A program made the translations under genes and the position numbers. The notes beneath the pieces were generated by a model. That model searched no databases and was not told the DNA's origin. It saw only the letters and a list, made by a program, of their open reading frames with translations. Shown piece by piece: positions 49,501 to 58,377 of a stretch of 64,000 nucleotides of DNA (positions are counted from its first letter, which is position 1; the number at the start of each line of letters is the position of its first letter). The stretch comes from Arenimonas soli (GTDB lineage Bacteria; Pseudomonadota; Gammaproteobacteria; Xanthomonadales; Xanthomonadaceae), in contig NZ_BMKC01000001.1 of the NCBI RefSeq assembly GCF_014643775.1, forward strand, positions 1,116,001 to 1,180,000, in the 5' to 3' direction.

Positions 49501-51802
49501 AGCCCGTCGTCCGCGCGCCTGGGCCTGGCTGGCCCTGGCCTGGCTGGTCGCCGTTGGCGCGCTGGCCTGGCAGCAGGCCGGATTCTGGCGCGAGGGCCGG
49601 CTCGACAGCGACGTGCTGGCGCTGCTGCCGGGCGCGCACGAAGACCCCCGCCTGGCGCAGGCCAATGCCCGCCTGGCCGAGGGCGGAACCCGCCAGTTGG
49701 TCGTGCTGCTGGGCCACGCGGACTGGGCCACGCTGCGGCGCGGCGCCGAGGCGTTCAGCGCCAGCCTGCACGAGGACCCTCGCCTGACCGCGCTGGCCGA
49801 CGACGGCGCGGCGGACGCGGCGATGTCGGCCTACGCGCCTTACCAGCGCGGACTGCTGACCCGCGAGCAGCGGCAGCGGCTGTCGGACACCGATCCGGCC
49901 ACGCTGGGCCGGCAGGCGCTGGCGCGACTGTTCGCGCCGGGATCGGCGCCGGGCTGGGCCGCCGATCCGCTCGGCCTGGAACTCGACTGGTGGCAGGCGC
50001 GGGCAGGGCAGGGGCCGGTGCCCCGCGACGGCTTGCTGGCCATCGAAGAGGCGGACCGGCACTGGGTCGTGCAACGTTTCGAACATATCGGTTCGCCCTT
50101 CGCGCTGGACGGCGAACGCCATCTGCAGTTGGCGCTCGAGCGCGCCCATGCCGCGGCCGAAGCCGCCGCCGGCCAGCCCCTGCAGCGCCTGCAGGCCGGG
50201 GTTCCGCTGCACGCCGAAGCCGCGGCGGCGCAGGCGAGCCGGGAAGTCGCCACCATCGGCCTGGGTTCGCTGGCCGCCGTGCTGCTGCTGGTCTGGCTGG
50301 CCTTCCGCAGCCTGCGGCCGATCCTGCTGGTGGGTGTTTCGCTGGTGGTCGGTGTTGCCGCCGGCGTCGCCGTTACCGCCTGGTGGTTTGGCCAGGTGCA
50401 CCTGCTGACCCTGGTGTTCGGCGCCAGCCTGGTCGGCGTGGCCGAGGACTACGGCATCCACTATTTCGCCAGCCGCCAGCAGGACCAGTCGCCGCCGCGG
50501 CCGCTGATGCGACGCTTGCTGCCGGCCCTTTCGCTGGCGCTGGCCACCAGCGTGCTGGCCTACCTGACGCTGGCGATCGCGCCATTTCCCGGGCTGCGGC
50601 AGATGGCGGTGTTTTCCGCGGCCGGGCTCACAGCGGCCTTCCTTACCGTCGTGCTTTGGTTCCCCTTCCTCGACCGGCAGTCGCCGCGACCGAGCGCCTT
50701 CAGCCGGGCGGTGGCCGCGAGCCTGGCGCGCTGGCCGCGCTGGCCGCGCGGGCTGGCCGGCCTGGCGCTGGCGGTGCTGCTGGCGGCCGGCATCCTCGCT
50801 GGACTGTGGCAGCTGCAGGTGCGCGACGACCTGCGCAGCCTGCAGGCCTCGCCGGCGGCGCTGGTGGCCGGCGAGCGCGACACCGCGCGCCTGTTGTCCC
50901 TGCCCAGCCCCGCGCAGTATTTCCTGGTGCAGGGGCCAACGCCCGAAGCGCTGCTGCGCGCCGAAGAAGGCCTGGTCGACCAGCTTGCCGGCCTGCGCCA
51001 ACAAGGCGTGCTGAGCGGCTGGCGCGCCGTGTCCGATTTCCTGCCTTCGCAGGCGCGGCAGGCGGGCGACGCGGCGCTGCGCGAGGCCGCGGACGCCGCC
51101 GCGCTCGCGCTGGCCTCGGACGTCCTGGAAGAAAACCTGGTGCTCGCGCCGGCACCTGCGCGGACCCTGCAGCCGGACACCTGGCTGGCCGCGTCGGCGT
51201 CGCTGCCGCTGCGTCCGCTCTGGCTGGGCGAGCAGGACGGCCGCTGGGCCACAATCGTGCTGCTCGAAGGCCTGGCGCCGGCGTCGGTCGCTTCGCTGGC
51301 AGGCGTGGCGGCGGATTCGCCGCACGTGCGCTGGGTGGACCGCACCGCCGCGTATTCGGACCTGCTGTCGCACTACCGGCGCATGATGGGCGGCCTGGTG
51401 TTCGCCGCCTACGCCGCCGTCGGCCTGGCCCTGGCGTTGCGCTTCCGCCGCCGCGCCTGGCGGGCCCTGCTGCCGACCGCGCTGGCCGGCGCCACCAGCC
51501 TGGGCCTGCTGGGCTGGCTGGGCGTGCCGCTGGACCTGTTCGGCGTGCTGGCCCAGCTGCTCCTGCTGGGCTTTGGCATCGACTACGGCATCTTCCTGCT
51601 TGAACACGACGACGACCCGGCCAGCTGGCTGGCGGTTTCGCTGGGCGCGGCCAGCACCACGCTGGCCTTCGGCCTGCTGGCGCTGTCGGCCACCCCGGCC
51701 CTGCACAGCTTCGGCCTGAGCCTGCTGATGGGCATCGGCCTGGTCTGGCTGCTTTCCCCCTGTTTCCGCATGCGCCGCGAACCCGGCGCATTGGCCCATT
51801 GA
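49493..51802 (+). CDS. MMPL-family RND exporter (ApeM-like)
   Basis: 769-residue inner-membrane transporter with about twelve transmembrane helices in two halves, each half with a periplasmic domain. MMPL motifs are visible as LGSLAAVLLLVWLAFRSLRPI and SLVGVAEDYGIHYF in the first half and LLLGFGIDYGIFLLEHD in the second. It would move the aryl polyene lipid out of the inner membrane, handing it to the LolA-like protein encoded just upstream. It uses a TTG start overlapping the LolA-like gene by 8 bases. Confidence 0.9.
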   Translation: MTEARRPRAWAWLALAWLVAVGALAWQQAGFWREGRLDSDVLALLPGAHEDPRLAQANARLAEGGTRQLVVLLGHADWATLRRGAEAFSASLHEDPRLTALADDGAADAAMSAYAPYQRGLLTREQRQRLSDTDPATLGRQALARLFAPGSAPGWAADPLGLELDWWQARAGQGPVPRDGLLAIEEADRHWVVQRFEHIGSPFALDGERHLQLALERAHAAAEAAAGQPLQRLQAGVPLHAEAAAAQASREVATIGLGSLAAVLLLVWLAFRSLRPILLVGVSLVVGVAAGVAVTAWWFGQVHLLTLVFGASLVGVAEDYGIHYFASRQQDQSPPRPLMRRLLPALSLALATSVLAYLTLAIAPFPGLRQMAVFSAAGLTAAFLTVVLWFPFLDRQSPRPSAFSRAVAASLARWPRWPRGLAGLALAVLLAAGILAGLWQLQVRDDLRSLQASPAALVAGERDTARLLSLPSPAQYFLVQGPTPEALLRAEEGLVDQLAGLRQQGVLSGWRAVSDFLPSQARQAGDAALREAADAAALALASDVLEENLVLAPAPARTLQPDTWLAASASLPLRPLWLGEQDGRWATIVLLEGLAPASVASLAGVAADSPHVRWVDRTAAYSDLLSHYRRMMGGLVFAAYAAVGLALALRFRRRAWRALLPTALAGATSLGLLGWLGVPLDLFGVLAQLLLLGFGIDYGIFLLEHDDDPASWLAVSLGAASTTLAFGLLALSATPALHSFGLSLLMGIGLVWLLSPCFRMRREPGALAH

Positions 51803-51825
51803 ATCCGACCTGCGAGACTGCCCCG

Positions 51826-53067
51826 ATGACTGCCCGCACCGAAACCACCCAGGTACTGATCGTCGGCGCCGGCCCGGCCGGTTCGGTCGCCGCCGCGCTG
51901 CTGCGCCAGCAGGGACGACAGGTGCTGATGCTGGAAAAGCAGCGTTTCCCGCGTTTTTCCATCGGCGAAAGCCTGCTGCCCCAGTCCATGGAATACTTGG
52001 AGCAGGCCGGCATGCTGCGCGCCGTGGTCGAGGCCGGCTTCCAGCACAAGAACGGCGCCGCCTTCGCCCACGATGGCCGCAGCACCACCTTCGACTTCCG
52101 GCAAAAATCCAGCCTCGGCTGGGGCACCACCTACCAGGTGCAGCGCGCCGAATTCGACCATGTGCTGGCGCGCGAAGCCGAACGCACCGGCGCCGAACTG
52201 CGCTTCGAACACGAAGTGCTGGCCGTCGATGTCAGCGGCGACAAACCCCGGGTCAGCGTGCGTTCGCCGGAAGGTGAAACCTACGAGGTGGTCGCCGACT
52301 TCCTGCTCGACGCCAGCGGTTTCGCGCGCATCCTGCCGCGCCTGCTCGACCTCGAACGTCCGTCCCGGTTCCCGGTGCGTGGCGCCATCTTCACCCATGT
52401 GCGCGACGGCATCACCCCGGGCGCCGCCGGCTTCGACCGCAACAAGATCCTGATCACCGTGCATCCGCGTCACCACGACGTCTGGTACTGGACCATCCCG
52501 TTTTCGAACGGCACCTGTTCGCTCGGCGTGGTGGCTGAGCAGTCCTACCTGGCCAGGTACGAAGGCAGCGAAACCGAACGCCTGCAGGCCATCGTCGGCG
52601 AAGATCCCGGGCTTTCCACGCTGCTGGCCAACGCGCAGTGGTCGATGCCGGCGCGGCAGATCGTAGGCTATTCGGCCAACGTCGATTCGCTCTGGGGCCG
52701 CAACTACGCGCTGCTGGGCAATGCCGGCGAGTTCCTGGACCCGGTGTTCTCCTCGGGCGTCACCATCGCCTTCAAGTCGGCCAGCCTGGCCGCCGCCTGC
52801 CTGGCGCGCCAGTTCGGCGGCGAGACCGTCGACTGGGAGGCCGAGTACGGCCGCCCGCTGCGCGCGGGCGTGGACACCTTCCGGACCTTCGTCGAAAGCT
52901 GGTACGCCGGCGGTTTCCAGAAGATCATCTTCCACGAGAACGCCAACCCCGCGATCCGCGAAATGATCTGCTCGATACTCGCCGGTTACGCCTGGGACAC
53001 GTCCAACCCCTACGTCGCCGATTCCAAACGGCGACTGGGCGTGCTGGAGCAGCTGTGCGCGGCCTGA
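51826..53067 (+). CDS. Flavin-dependent oxidoreductase of the halogenase family
   Basis: 413-residue FAD protein. Dinucleotide motif GAGPAG at residues 14-19, a GESLLPQ region, and the halogenase-like WYWTIP at residues 220-225 (compare WxWxIP). Lys75 in GFQHKNGAAF occupies the position of the catalytic lysine in FADH2-dependent halogenases. Xanthomonadins are brominated, so a bromination role is plausible, but related reductases of the geranylgeranyl-reductase type share some motifs. The ATG at 51826 is preferred over an upstream TTG at 51799. A flavin reductase is not next to it. Confidence 0.83.
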   Translation: MTARTETTQVLIVGAGPAGSVAAALLRQQGRQVLMLEKQRFPRFSIGESLLPQSMEYLEQAGMLRAVVEAGFQHKNGAAFAHDGRSTTFDFRQKSSLGWGTTYQVQRAEFDHVLAREAERTGAELRFEHEVLAVDVSGDKPRVSVRSPEGETYEVVADFLLDASGFARILPRLLDLERPSRFPVRGAIFTHVRDGITPGAAGFDRNKILITVHPRHHDVWYWTIPFSNGTCSLGVVAEQSYLARYEGSETERLQAIVGEDPGLSTLLANAQWSMPARQIVGYSANVDSLWGRNYALLGNAGEFLDPVFSSGVTIAFKSASLAAACLARQFGGETVDWEAEYGRPLRAGVDTFRTFVESWYAGGFQKIIFHENANPAIREMICSILAGYAWDTSNPYVADSKRRLGVLEQLCAA

Positions 53068-53594
53068 TCGTCCTGCTGCTGGCGGCCGTGATGGCGGGCT
53101 GTGCCCCCCAGGCGACGCGTGCGCCGGCCAGTGCCATGCCGGCGCTGGCGCTGTCGCCCGCGGCACTGGGCGGCACGCTGGCACTGGAGCAGAGGCTGGT
53201 TTTCGAACACGGCGAACGCCGCGATACCGTCGATGCGCTGGTGGAAGCCGACGCCCATGTCGTGCGCATCGTGCTGCACCGGCAGGGCCAGGTGCTGCTG
53301 CGGCTGGCCTGGGACGGCAAGGCGCTGCAGCAGGACCGCGCCGAACAGCTGCCGGACGCCTTGTCCGCGCAGCGCGTGCTCGCCGACCTGCAGCTGGTGT
53401 ACTGGCCGGCCGATGCCATCAACCAGGCGTTGCCGGCGGGCTGGCAGCTGCACGAAGGGCAGGGCGTGCGCACCCTGGTCCACCAGGGCGACGTGGTCGC
53501 GACCGTTCACCCCACCGGCGACAGCGCGGCACGCCTGGAAAACCTTCGCGAAGGCTATCGCCTGCACATCCGCTCCGTGCCGGTGCACCCATGA
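53055..53594 (+). CDS. DUF3261 lipoprotein (aryl polyene cluster)
   Basis: 179-residue predicted lipoprotein: GTG start, hydrophobic segment and lipobox LAAVMAGC with Cys16. DUF3261 proteins occur in aryl polyene clusters; an outer-membrane receiver role for the pigment is likely by analogy with LolB, since a LolA-like carrier is encoded nearby. The central WYWP-like segment LQLVYWPADAINQALP is the family core. It overlaps the flavoprotein and the ketosynthase by 13 and 4 bases. Confidence 0.8.
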   Translation: MRGLIVLLLAAVMAGCAPQATRAPASAMPALALSPAALGGTLALEQRLVFEHGERRDTVDALVEADAHVVRIVLHRQGQVLLRLAWDGKALQQDRAEQLPDALSAQRVLADLQLVYWPADAINQALPAGWQLHEGQGVRTLVHQGDVVATVHPTGDSAARLENLREGYRLHIRSVPVHP

Positions 53595-54775
53595 AGCCGG
53601 TCTTCCTCAATGAACTGGCCATGGCCTGCGCGCTGGGCGCCGACCTTGAAACCGTGGCCGCCAACCTGTTCGCCGCGGATGCCCCCGGCGGGCTGGTCGA
53701 AAGCGACCTCGCAAGCCCGGGACGACCGCTGGCCATCGGCCGCGTGCCGGGTGAACTGCCTTCGCTGGCCGCGCTCGAGGTGCCCCTGCGCGGCCGCAAC
53801 AACGCCTTGCTGGAGCTGGCCCTGGCGCCGATCCGCCCGGCCGTCGAGCGCCTGGTTGCGCGCCACGGCGCCTCGCGCGTGGCGGTGGTGCTGGGCACCA
53901 GCACCTCGGGCGTGGGTGAAAGCGAAGCCGCGCATCGCGCCTACCTGGCCAACGGCCGCTGGCCGGATTCTTTCCACTACACCCAGCAGGAAATGGGCAT
54001 GCCGGCGCGATTCGTCGCCAGCCGGCTGGGCCTGACCGGGCCGGCGCACGTGATTTCGACGGCGTGTTCGTCCAGCGCCAAGGCCCTGGCCTCGGCCGCG
54101 CGCCTGATCAATGCCGGGCTTGCCGATGCCGTGGTCGCAGGTGGCGCCGATTCGCTGTGCGAATTCACGGTGGCGGGGTTCAGCGCGCTCGGTTCGGTGT
54201 CGGCGGCGCGCTGCCTGCCGTTCTCCCGAAATCGCTGCGGAATCAACATCGGCGAGGGCGCGGCGCTGTTCGTGGTGAGCCGCGACGAAGGTCCGGTGCG
54301 CCTGTCGGGCTGGGGCGAAAGCTCCGATGCCCACCACATGTCGGCGCCGGAGCCGGAGGGGCAGGGGCCCGAGCGCGCGATCCGCGCCGCCCTGCAGCGC
54401 GCCGGCCTGGAACCGGGCGACATTCACTACGTGAACCTGCACGGCACCGCCACGCCGCAGAACGACGCGATGGAAGCCCGGGTGATGGCGCGGGTGTTCG
54501 GCGCCGGCACGCCCTGCAGTTCAACCAAGGCGCTGACCGGCCACACCCTGGGCGCCGCCGGTGCCATCGAAGCGGCCATCGCCTGGATCACCCTGGCCCG
54601 CAACCCGGGGCGCCACCTGCCGCCGCACTGGTGGGACGGCGCCGTCGACCCTGAATTCCCGGCGATCCACCTGGTGGCGCCCGGCACGCGCGCGCTGCAT
54701 GCACCGCGCCGGGTGCTCAGCCAGTCCTTCGCCTTCGGCGGATCCAACGCCGCGCTGGTGCTGGAGGCGGCATGA
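53591..54775 (+). CDS. Beta-ketoacyl-ACP synthase (ApeO-like)
   Basis: 394-residue condensing enzyme. Catalytic Cys159 in ISTACSSSAKA, with His in LHGTATP and GHTLGAAG completing the triad, and a C-terminal FGGSNAAL. In the E. coli pathway this type pairs with the chain-length factor to form the elongating KS-CLF heterodimer; the factor is encoded by the first gene of this cluster. Confidence 0.93.
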   Translation: MKPVFLNELAMACALGADLETVAANLFAADAPGGLVESDLASPGRPLAIGRVPGELPSLAALEVPLRGRNNALLELALAPIRPAVERLVARHGASRVAVVLGTSTSGVGESEAAHRAYLANGRWPDSFHYTQQEMGMPARFVASRLGLTGPAHVISTACSSSAKALASAARLINAGLADAVVAGGADSLCEFTVAGFSALGSVSAARCLPFSRNRCGINIGEGAALFVVSRDEGPVRLSGWGESSDAHHMSAPEPEGQGPERAIRAALQRAGLEPGDIHYVNLHGTATPQNDAMEARVMARVFGAGTPCSSTKALTGHTLGAAGAIEAAIAWITLARNPGRHLPPHWWDGAVDPEFPAIHLVAPGTRALHAPRRVLSQSFAFGGSNAALVLEAA

Positions 54776-55233
54776 ACGAGGCCGTGCGCGCCGCCGTGGA
54801 ACGCCTGGTGCCGCATCGCGGCGGCATGCTCTGGCTTGAACGCATCGTCGCCTGCGACGGCGAAAGTGCCGTGGCCGAGGCCGTGGTGCGCGACGACCAT
54901 CCCTTCCTCGACGGTGCCGGCGTGCCGGCCTGGGTCGGCATCGAATACATGGCCCAGTGCATCGCGGCCTGGGCCGGCGGCCAGGCGCTGGCGAAAGGCA
55001 GGCCCGTCAGCCCGGGTTTCCTGCTGGGCACGCGCCGATACGAAAGCCGGCGTCCGGAGCTGGCCGTCGGCACCCGCCTGCGCATCGAGGCGCGCCGCGA
55101 ACTGATGGGCGACAACGGCCTGGGCATGTTCGCCTGCCGCATCCTCGACGGCGACGATGAAATCGCCGTCGCCAACGTCTCGGTCTTCGAGCCGCCCGAC
55201 CCCGACGCCTACCTGGGAAGAACAACCGAATGA
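54772..55233 (+). CDS. Hotdog 3-hydroxyacyl-ACP dehydratase (ApeP-like)
   Basis: 153-residue hotdog protein: LVPHRGGMLWLERI, HPFLDGAGVPAWVGIEYMAQC and a C-terminal strand pair are the ApeP/FabZ-like blocks. ApeP and ApeI act as a dehydratase heterodimer in E. coli; the ApeI-like partner here is fused to the ligase encoded some 9 kb upstream. It overlaps its neighbours by four bases. Confidence 0.88.
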   Translation: MNEAVRAAVERLVPHRGGMLWLERIVACDGESAVAEAVVRDDHPFLDGAGVPAWVGIEYMAQCIAAWAGGQALAKGRPVSPGFLLGTRRYESRRPELAVGTRLRIEARRELMGDNGLGMFACRILDGDDEIAVANVSVFEPPDPDAYLGRTTE

Positions 55234-55958
55234 ACGCCCGTACCGTCCTGATCACCGGCGCCAGCCGCGGCATCGGCCGCGGCATCGCCCTGCGCCTGGC
55301 CCGCGACGGCTTCGACCTGGTCGTGCACTGCCGCAGCCAGCGCGGCCAGGCCGAGGAGGTCGCGGCGCTGGCGCGCGAACTCGGCCGCGAGGCCCGCGTG
55401 CTGTGTTTCGACGTCGCCGACCGCGCCGCCTGCGCCGAAGCGCTGGCCGCCGACATCGAAACCCACGGCGCCTACCACGGCGTCGTCTGCAACGCCGGCA
55501 TCGCCCGCGACAGCGCCTTCCCGGCCATGCCCGGCGAAGACTGGGACGCGGTGGTGCACACCAACCTCGACGCGTTCTACAACGTGCTCCAGCCGGTGGT
55601 GATGCCGATGGTGCGGCGTCGCAAACCGGGGCGCATCGTCACCCTGTCGTCGGTGTCGGGCCTGGCCGGCAATCGCGGCCAGACCAACTACAGCGCCGCC
55701 AAGGCCGGCATCATCGGCGCCAGCAAGGCGCTGGCGCTGGAACTGGCCAAGCGCGAGATCACCGTCAACTGCGTGGCCCCGGGCCTGGTCGACACGGAAA
55801 TGCTGGACGAAAGCATCCGCGAGGAAGCCCTGAAGATGGTGCCGCTGCGGCGCGTGGGCACGGTCGACGAGGTCGCCGCCGTGGTGTCCTTCCTGATGTC
55901 CGACGACGCGTCCTACGTGACCCGCCAGGTGATATCGGTGAACGGGGGCATGCTGTGA
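55230..55958 (+). CDS. 3-oxoacyl-ACP reductase (FabG/ApeQ-like)
   Basis: 242-residue short-chain dehydrogenase: cofactor motif TGASRGIGRG at residues 8-17, catalytic Ser and Tyr-x3-Lys in SSVSGLAGNRGQTNYSAAK (read as SSVSG and YSAAK) and a C-terminal NGGML. It would reduce the keto-intermediate with NADPH before dehydration. It overlaps both neighbours by four bases. Confidence 0.94.
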   Translation: MNARTVLITGASRGIGRGIALRLARDGFDLVVHCRSQRGQAEEVAALARELGREARVLCFDVADRAACAEALAADIETHGAYHGVVCNAGIARDSAFPAMPGEDWDAVVHTNLDAFYNVLQPVVMPMVRRRKPGRIVTLSSVSGLAGNRGQTNYSAAKAGIIGASKALALELAKREITVNCVAPGLVDTEMLDESIREEALKMVPLRRVGTVDEVAAVVSFLMSDDASYVTRQVISVNGGML

Positions 55959-57202
55959 GCCGGCACACCATGGACCACCGCGTGGTCGTGACCGGCCGCG
56001 GCGCGATCAGCCCGCTGGGCCACGACTGGCCGTCGGTGCTGGCGCACCTGAAGTCGGGCCGCAACGCCGTGCAGCGCTTCGACGACTGGGGCAAGTACCG
56101 TGGCCTCAACACCCGCCTGGGCGTGCCGGCCGCCGACTTCGAGCTGCCCGCGCACTACAACCGCAAGACCACGCGCAGCATGGGGCGGGTGGCGCTGCTG
56201 GCGACGCTGGCGAGCGAACGGGCGCTGGCCGATGCCGGCCTGCTGGGCGACCCGCTGCTGCAGTCGGGCAAGGTCGGCATCTCCTACGGCAGCTCCGCCG
56301 GCACGCCGTCGTCGATGAGCGACTTCGGCCGCATGCTGGCCGAGCTCAACACGCAGTACATCAACGCCACCACCTACATCAAGATGATGAGCCACACCGC
56401 GCCGGTGAACATGGGAGTGTTCTTCGGCATCACCGGCCGCATCGTCACCACGTCCAGCGCCTGCACCTCGGGCAGCCAGGGCATCGGCTACGCCTACGAA
56501 GCCATTCGCGCCGGCAGGCAGGTGGCCATGCTGGCCGGCGGCTCCGAAGAACTGGACGTCACCGCCGCCACCGTCTTCGACACGCTGTTCGCCACCAGCA
56601 ACGCCAACGACACCCCGGAGCTGACGCCGCGCCCCTTCGACGCCGACCGCGACGGCCTGGTGGTGGGCGAGGGCGCCTGCACCCTGGTGCTGGAAGACCT
56701 GGAACACGCCCGGGCCCGCGGCGCCCGCATCCACGCCGAGATCGTCGGCTTCGGCACCAACAGCGACGGCCAGCACGTCACCCAGCCCAACGCCGCAACC
56801 ATGGCCGAAGCGATGCGTTTGGCCCTGGACGATGCCGGGCTGGCACCGGACGCCATCGGCTACGTCAACGCCCACGGCACCGCCACCGGCCACGGCGACA
56901 TCGCCGAAACCACCGCCACCAACGACGTATTCGGCGAGCGCATGCCGATCAGTTCACTCAAGAGCTACACCGGCCACACCCTCGGTGCCTGCGGCGCGCT
57001 CGAGGCCTGGGTCACGCTCGAGATGATGCGCGAGGGCTGGTTCCACCCGACCCTGAATCTTCGCAACGTCGACCCGCGCTGCGGCCGGCTCGACTACATC
57101 ACCGGCAACGGCCGCCTGCTGGAAACCGACTACGCGATGAGCAACAACTTCGCCTTCGGCGGCATCAACACCTCGCTGGTGCTGCGCCGCTGGCACGACT
57201 GA
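55955..57202 (+). CDS. Beta-ketoacyl-ACP synthase (ApeR-like)
   Basis: 415-residue FabF-type ketosynthase. Catalytic Cys170 in TTSSACTSGSQG, His residues in NAHGTATGHGD and SYTGHTLGACG. In E. coli the ApeR homodimer initiates chain formation, distinct from the KS-CLF pair. The GTG at 55955 gives a four-base overlap with the reductase gene; an ATG five codons later is an alternative. Confidence 0.93.
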   Translation: MSRHTMDHRVVVTGRGAISPLGHDWPSVLAHLKSGRNAVQRFDDWGKYRGLNTRLGVPAADFELPAHYNRKTTRSMGRVALLATLASERALADAGLLGDPLLQSGKVGISYGSSAGTPSSMSDFGRMLAELNTQYINATTYIKMMSHTAPVNMGVFFGITGRIVTTSSACTSGSQGIGYAYEAIRAGRQVAMLAGGSEELDVTAATVFDTLFATSNANDTPELTPRPFDADRDGLVVGEGACTLVLEDLEHARARGARIHAEIVGFGTNSDGQHVTQPNAATMAEAMRLALDDAGLAPDAIGYVNAHGTATGHGDIAETTATNDVFGERMPISSLKSYTGHTLGACGALEAWVTLEMMREGWFHPTLNLRNVDPRCGRLDYITGNGRLLETDYAMSNNFAFGGINTSLVLRRWHD

Positions 57203-57225
57203 CCAACCACAGGAGACCCCGCCTG

Positions 57226-57663
57226 ATGAAGCTGCTCGCCCCGATGTTCCTGCTCGCCGCCCTGGCCACCACGACCGCCGAGGCGCGGGATTCGCGCCTG
57301 CACCTGGACTTCGCCGAAGCCGTGAAGTCGGGGCTGGCCGACGGCACGCTCGATGGATCGGTCAGTTTCCACCTGGCTGGCGCGGCCACCCCGGCCATCA
57401 GCAAGCGGCACGGCGCGGCCAACTCCAACCGCAAGACCAATGCGCTCAACAAGAGCGACCAAGAAGCCTGCCGCTGGGTGCTGATGAGCGTGCTGGTGGC
57501 GATGCAGGACCAGGCGCGTTCGCAGGGTGCCAACGCGGTGGTGGACATCACCAGCAACTACAAGAAGCAGGAATTCTCCAGCCCCACGCAGTACGAATGC
57601 GCGGCCGGGGCGATCATGGCCGGCGTGGCCCTCAAGGGCACCTACGCCACGGTTTCGCGCTGA
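57226..57663 (+). CDS. Secreted small protein of unknown function (aryl polyene cluster)
   Basis: 145-residue protein with a signal peptide (cleavage near AEARD, residue 21) and a mature part with GANAVVDITSNYKKQ and YECAAGAIMAGVALKGTYATV. Such proteins are often labelled 'excinuclease ATPase subunit' in databases, but there is no ATPase or UvrA motif; the fold looks like YbjQ-type heavy-metal-binding-like proteins. It has a strong ribosome site (CAGGAGA). The function is unknown. Confidence 0.75.
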   Translation: MKLLAPMFLLAALATTTAEARDSRLHLDFAEAVKSGLADGTLDGSVSFHLAGAATPAISKRHGAANSNRKTNALNKSDQEACRWVLMSVLVAMQDQARSQGANAVVDITSNYKKQEFSSPTQYECAAGAIMAGVALKGTYATVSR

Positions 57664-57672
57664 TTCCGCGCA

Positions 57673-58356
57673 ATGGCCGACTGCCACGTCGAACTGGCCG
57701 CGCTGGAAGCGATCGAGTCGCTGGCCACGGTTGGCCTCGACTGGCTGGTCGCCGACGAGCGCGAGCGACTGGACAAGATCACGGCGCCGCTGCGGCGGCG
57801 CCAGTTCCTGGCCGGGCACTGGCTGGTGCGCGACCTGGCCGCACGCTGCCGGGGCGGCGCGGCCGCCGACTGGCAATTGCAGAACGACGAACGGGGCCAG
57901 CCGTCGCTCCGCCATCGCAAGCTTCGCCTGTCGGCGTCGATAAGCCACAGCGGCGGCTTCGTCGCTGTCGCCGTGGCGAACCAGCCGGTGGGCCTGGACC
58001 TGGAATACCCCGGCCGCCCGCGCGACCTGGCGGCACTGGCCGGCTTCACGTTTTCGCCGGAAGAGTGTCTTGGCCTCGAAAACGCTCCGGCCGACCAGCG
58101 GGTCCGGCAGTTCCTGTCCACCTGGAGCCTGAAGGAAGCCTTCGGCAAACGAAGCGGGGAAGGCCTGCAGCCATCACGCGCCCGGCGCATGCAGGCGCGC
58201 GAAGCCGACCCCGCCTCCGCCGAAGCCTGGCTGTGGGACCTGCCGGGGCAAGGCGTGCTGGCGCTGGCCGCCTGGCCCGGCGCCCGGATCAGCGTGCAGG
58301 CCGCCCAGGCGCTTCCCGCGCCCGGTGCCTGGCGCTACGAGAACCTGCCAGCCTGA
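57673..58356 (+). CDS. 4'-phosphopantetheinyl transferase
   Basis: 227-residue Sfp-type transferase that activates the ACPs of the cluster by adding phosphopantetheine to the conserved Ser. SISHS at residues 89-93, VGLDLE (106-111) and WSLKEAFGK (151-159) are the three family motifs. It is the last gene of the cluster and faces the converging cueR gene with a 21-base gap. Its linkage explains how the two ACPs in the cluster are made active. Confidence 0.93.
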   Translation: MADCHVELAALEAIESLATVGLDWLVADERERLDKITAPLRRRQFLAGHWLVRDLAARCRGGAAADWQLQNDERGQPSLRHRKLRLSASISHSGGFVAVAVANQPVGLDLEYPGRPRDLAALAGFTFSPEECLGLENAPADQRVRQFLSTWSLKEAFGKRSGEGLQPSRARRMQAREADPASAEAWLWDLPGQGVLALAAWPGARISVQAAQALPAPGAWRYENLPA

Positions 58357-58377
58357 CCCCGCCCCGGCGACAGGCCC

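Larger units (their letters stand above)
40982..58356 (+). other. Aryl polyene (xanthomonadin-like) biosynthetic gene cluster
   Basis: Twenty genes on the plus strand, most overlapping by 1-20 bases or separated by under 40. Content matches the aryl polyene pathway type: chain-length factor, ACPs, aryl ligase, dehydratases, ketosynthases, ketoreductase, thioesterase, acyl/glycosyl transferases, LolA-like, MMPL and DUF3261 export functions, and its own phosphopantetheinyl transferase. The ammonia lyase and the halogenase-like flavoprotein point to the brominated xanthomonadin branch found in xanthomonads. Products are yellow outer-membrane pigments that protect against photo-oxidation. No cluster regulator and no chorismatase gene were seen inside. 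The chemical product is inferred. Confidence 0.9.

Noticed and set aside
49370-51799. Long minus-strand open frame opposite the MMPL gene
   Set aside because: It is a Gln/Arg/Ala-rich shadow of the transporter, without motifs, and breaks the co-directional cluster.
57226-57663. Excinuclease ABC subunit identity
   Set aside because: No UvrA/UvrB/UvrC motif or P-loop; the label does not fit a secreted 145-residue protein.
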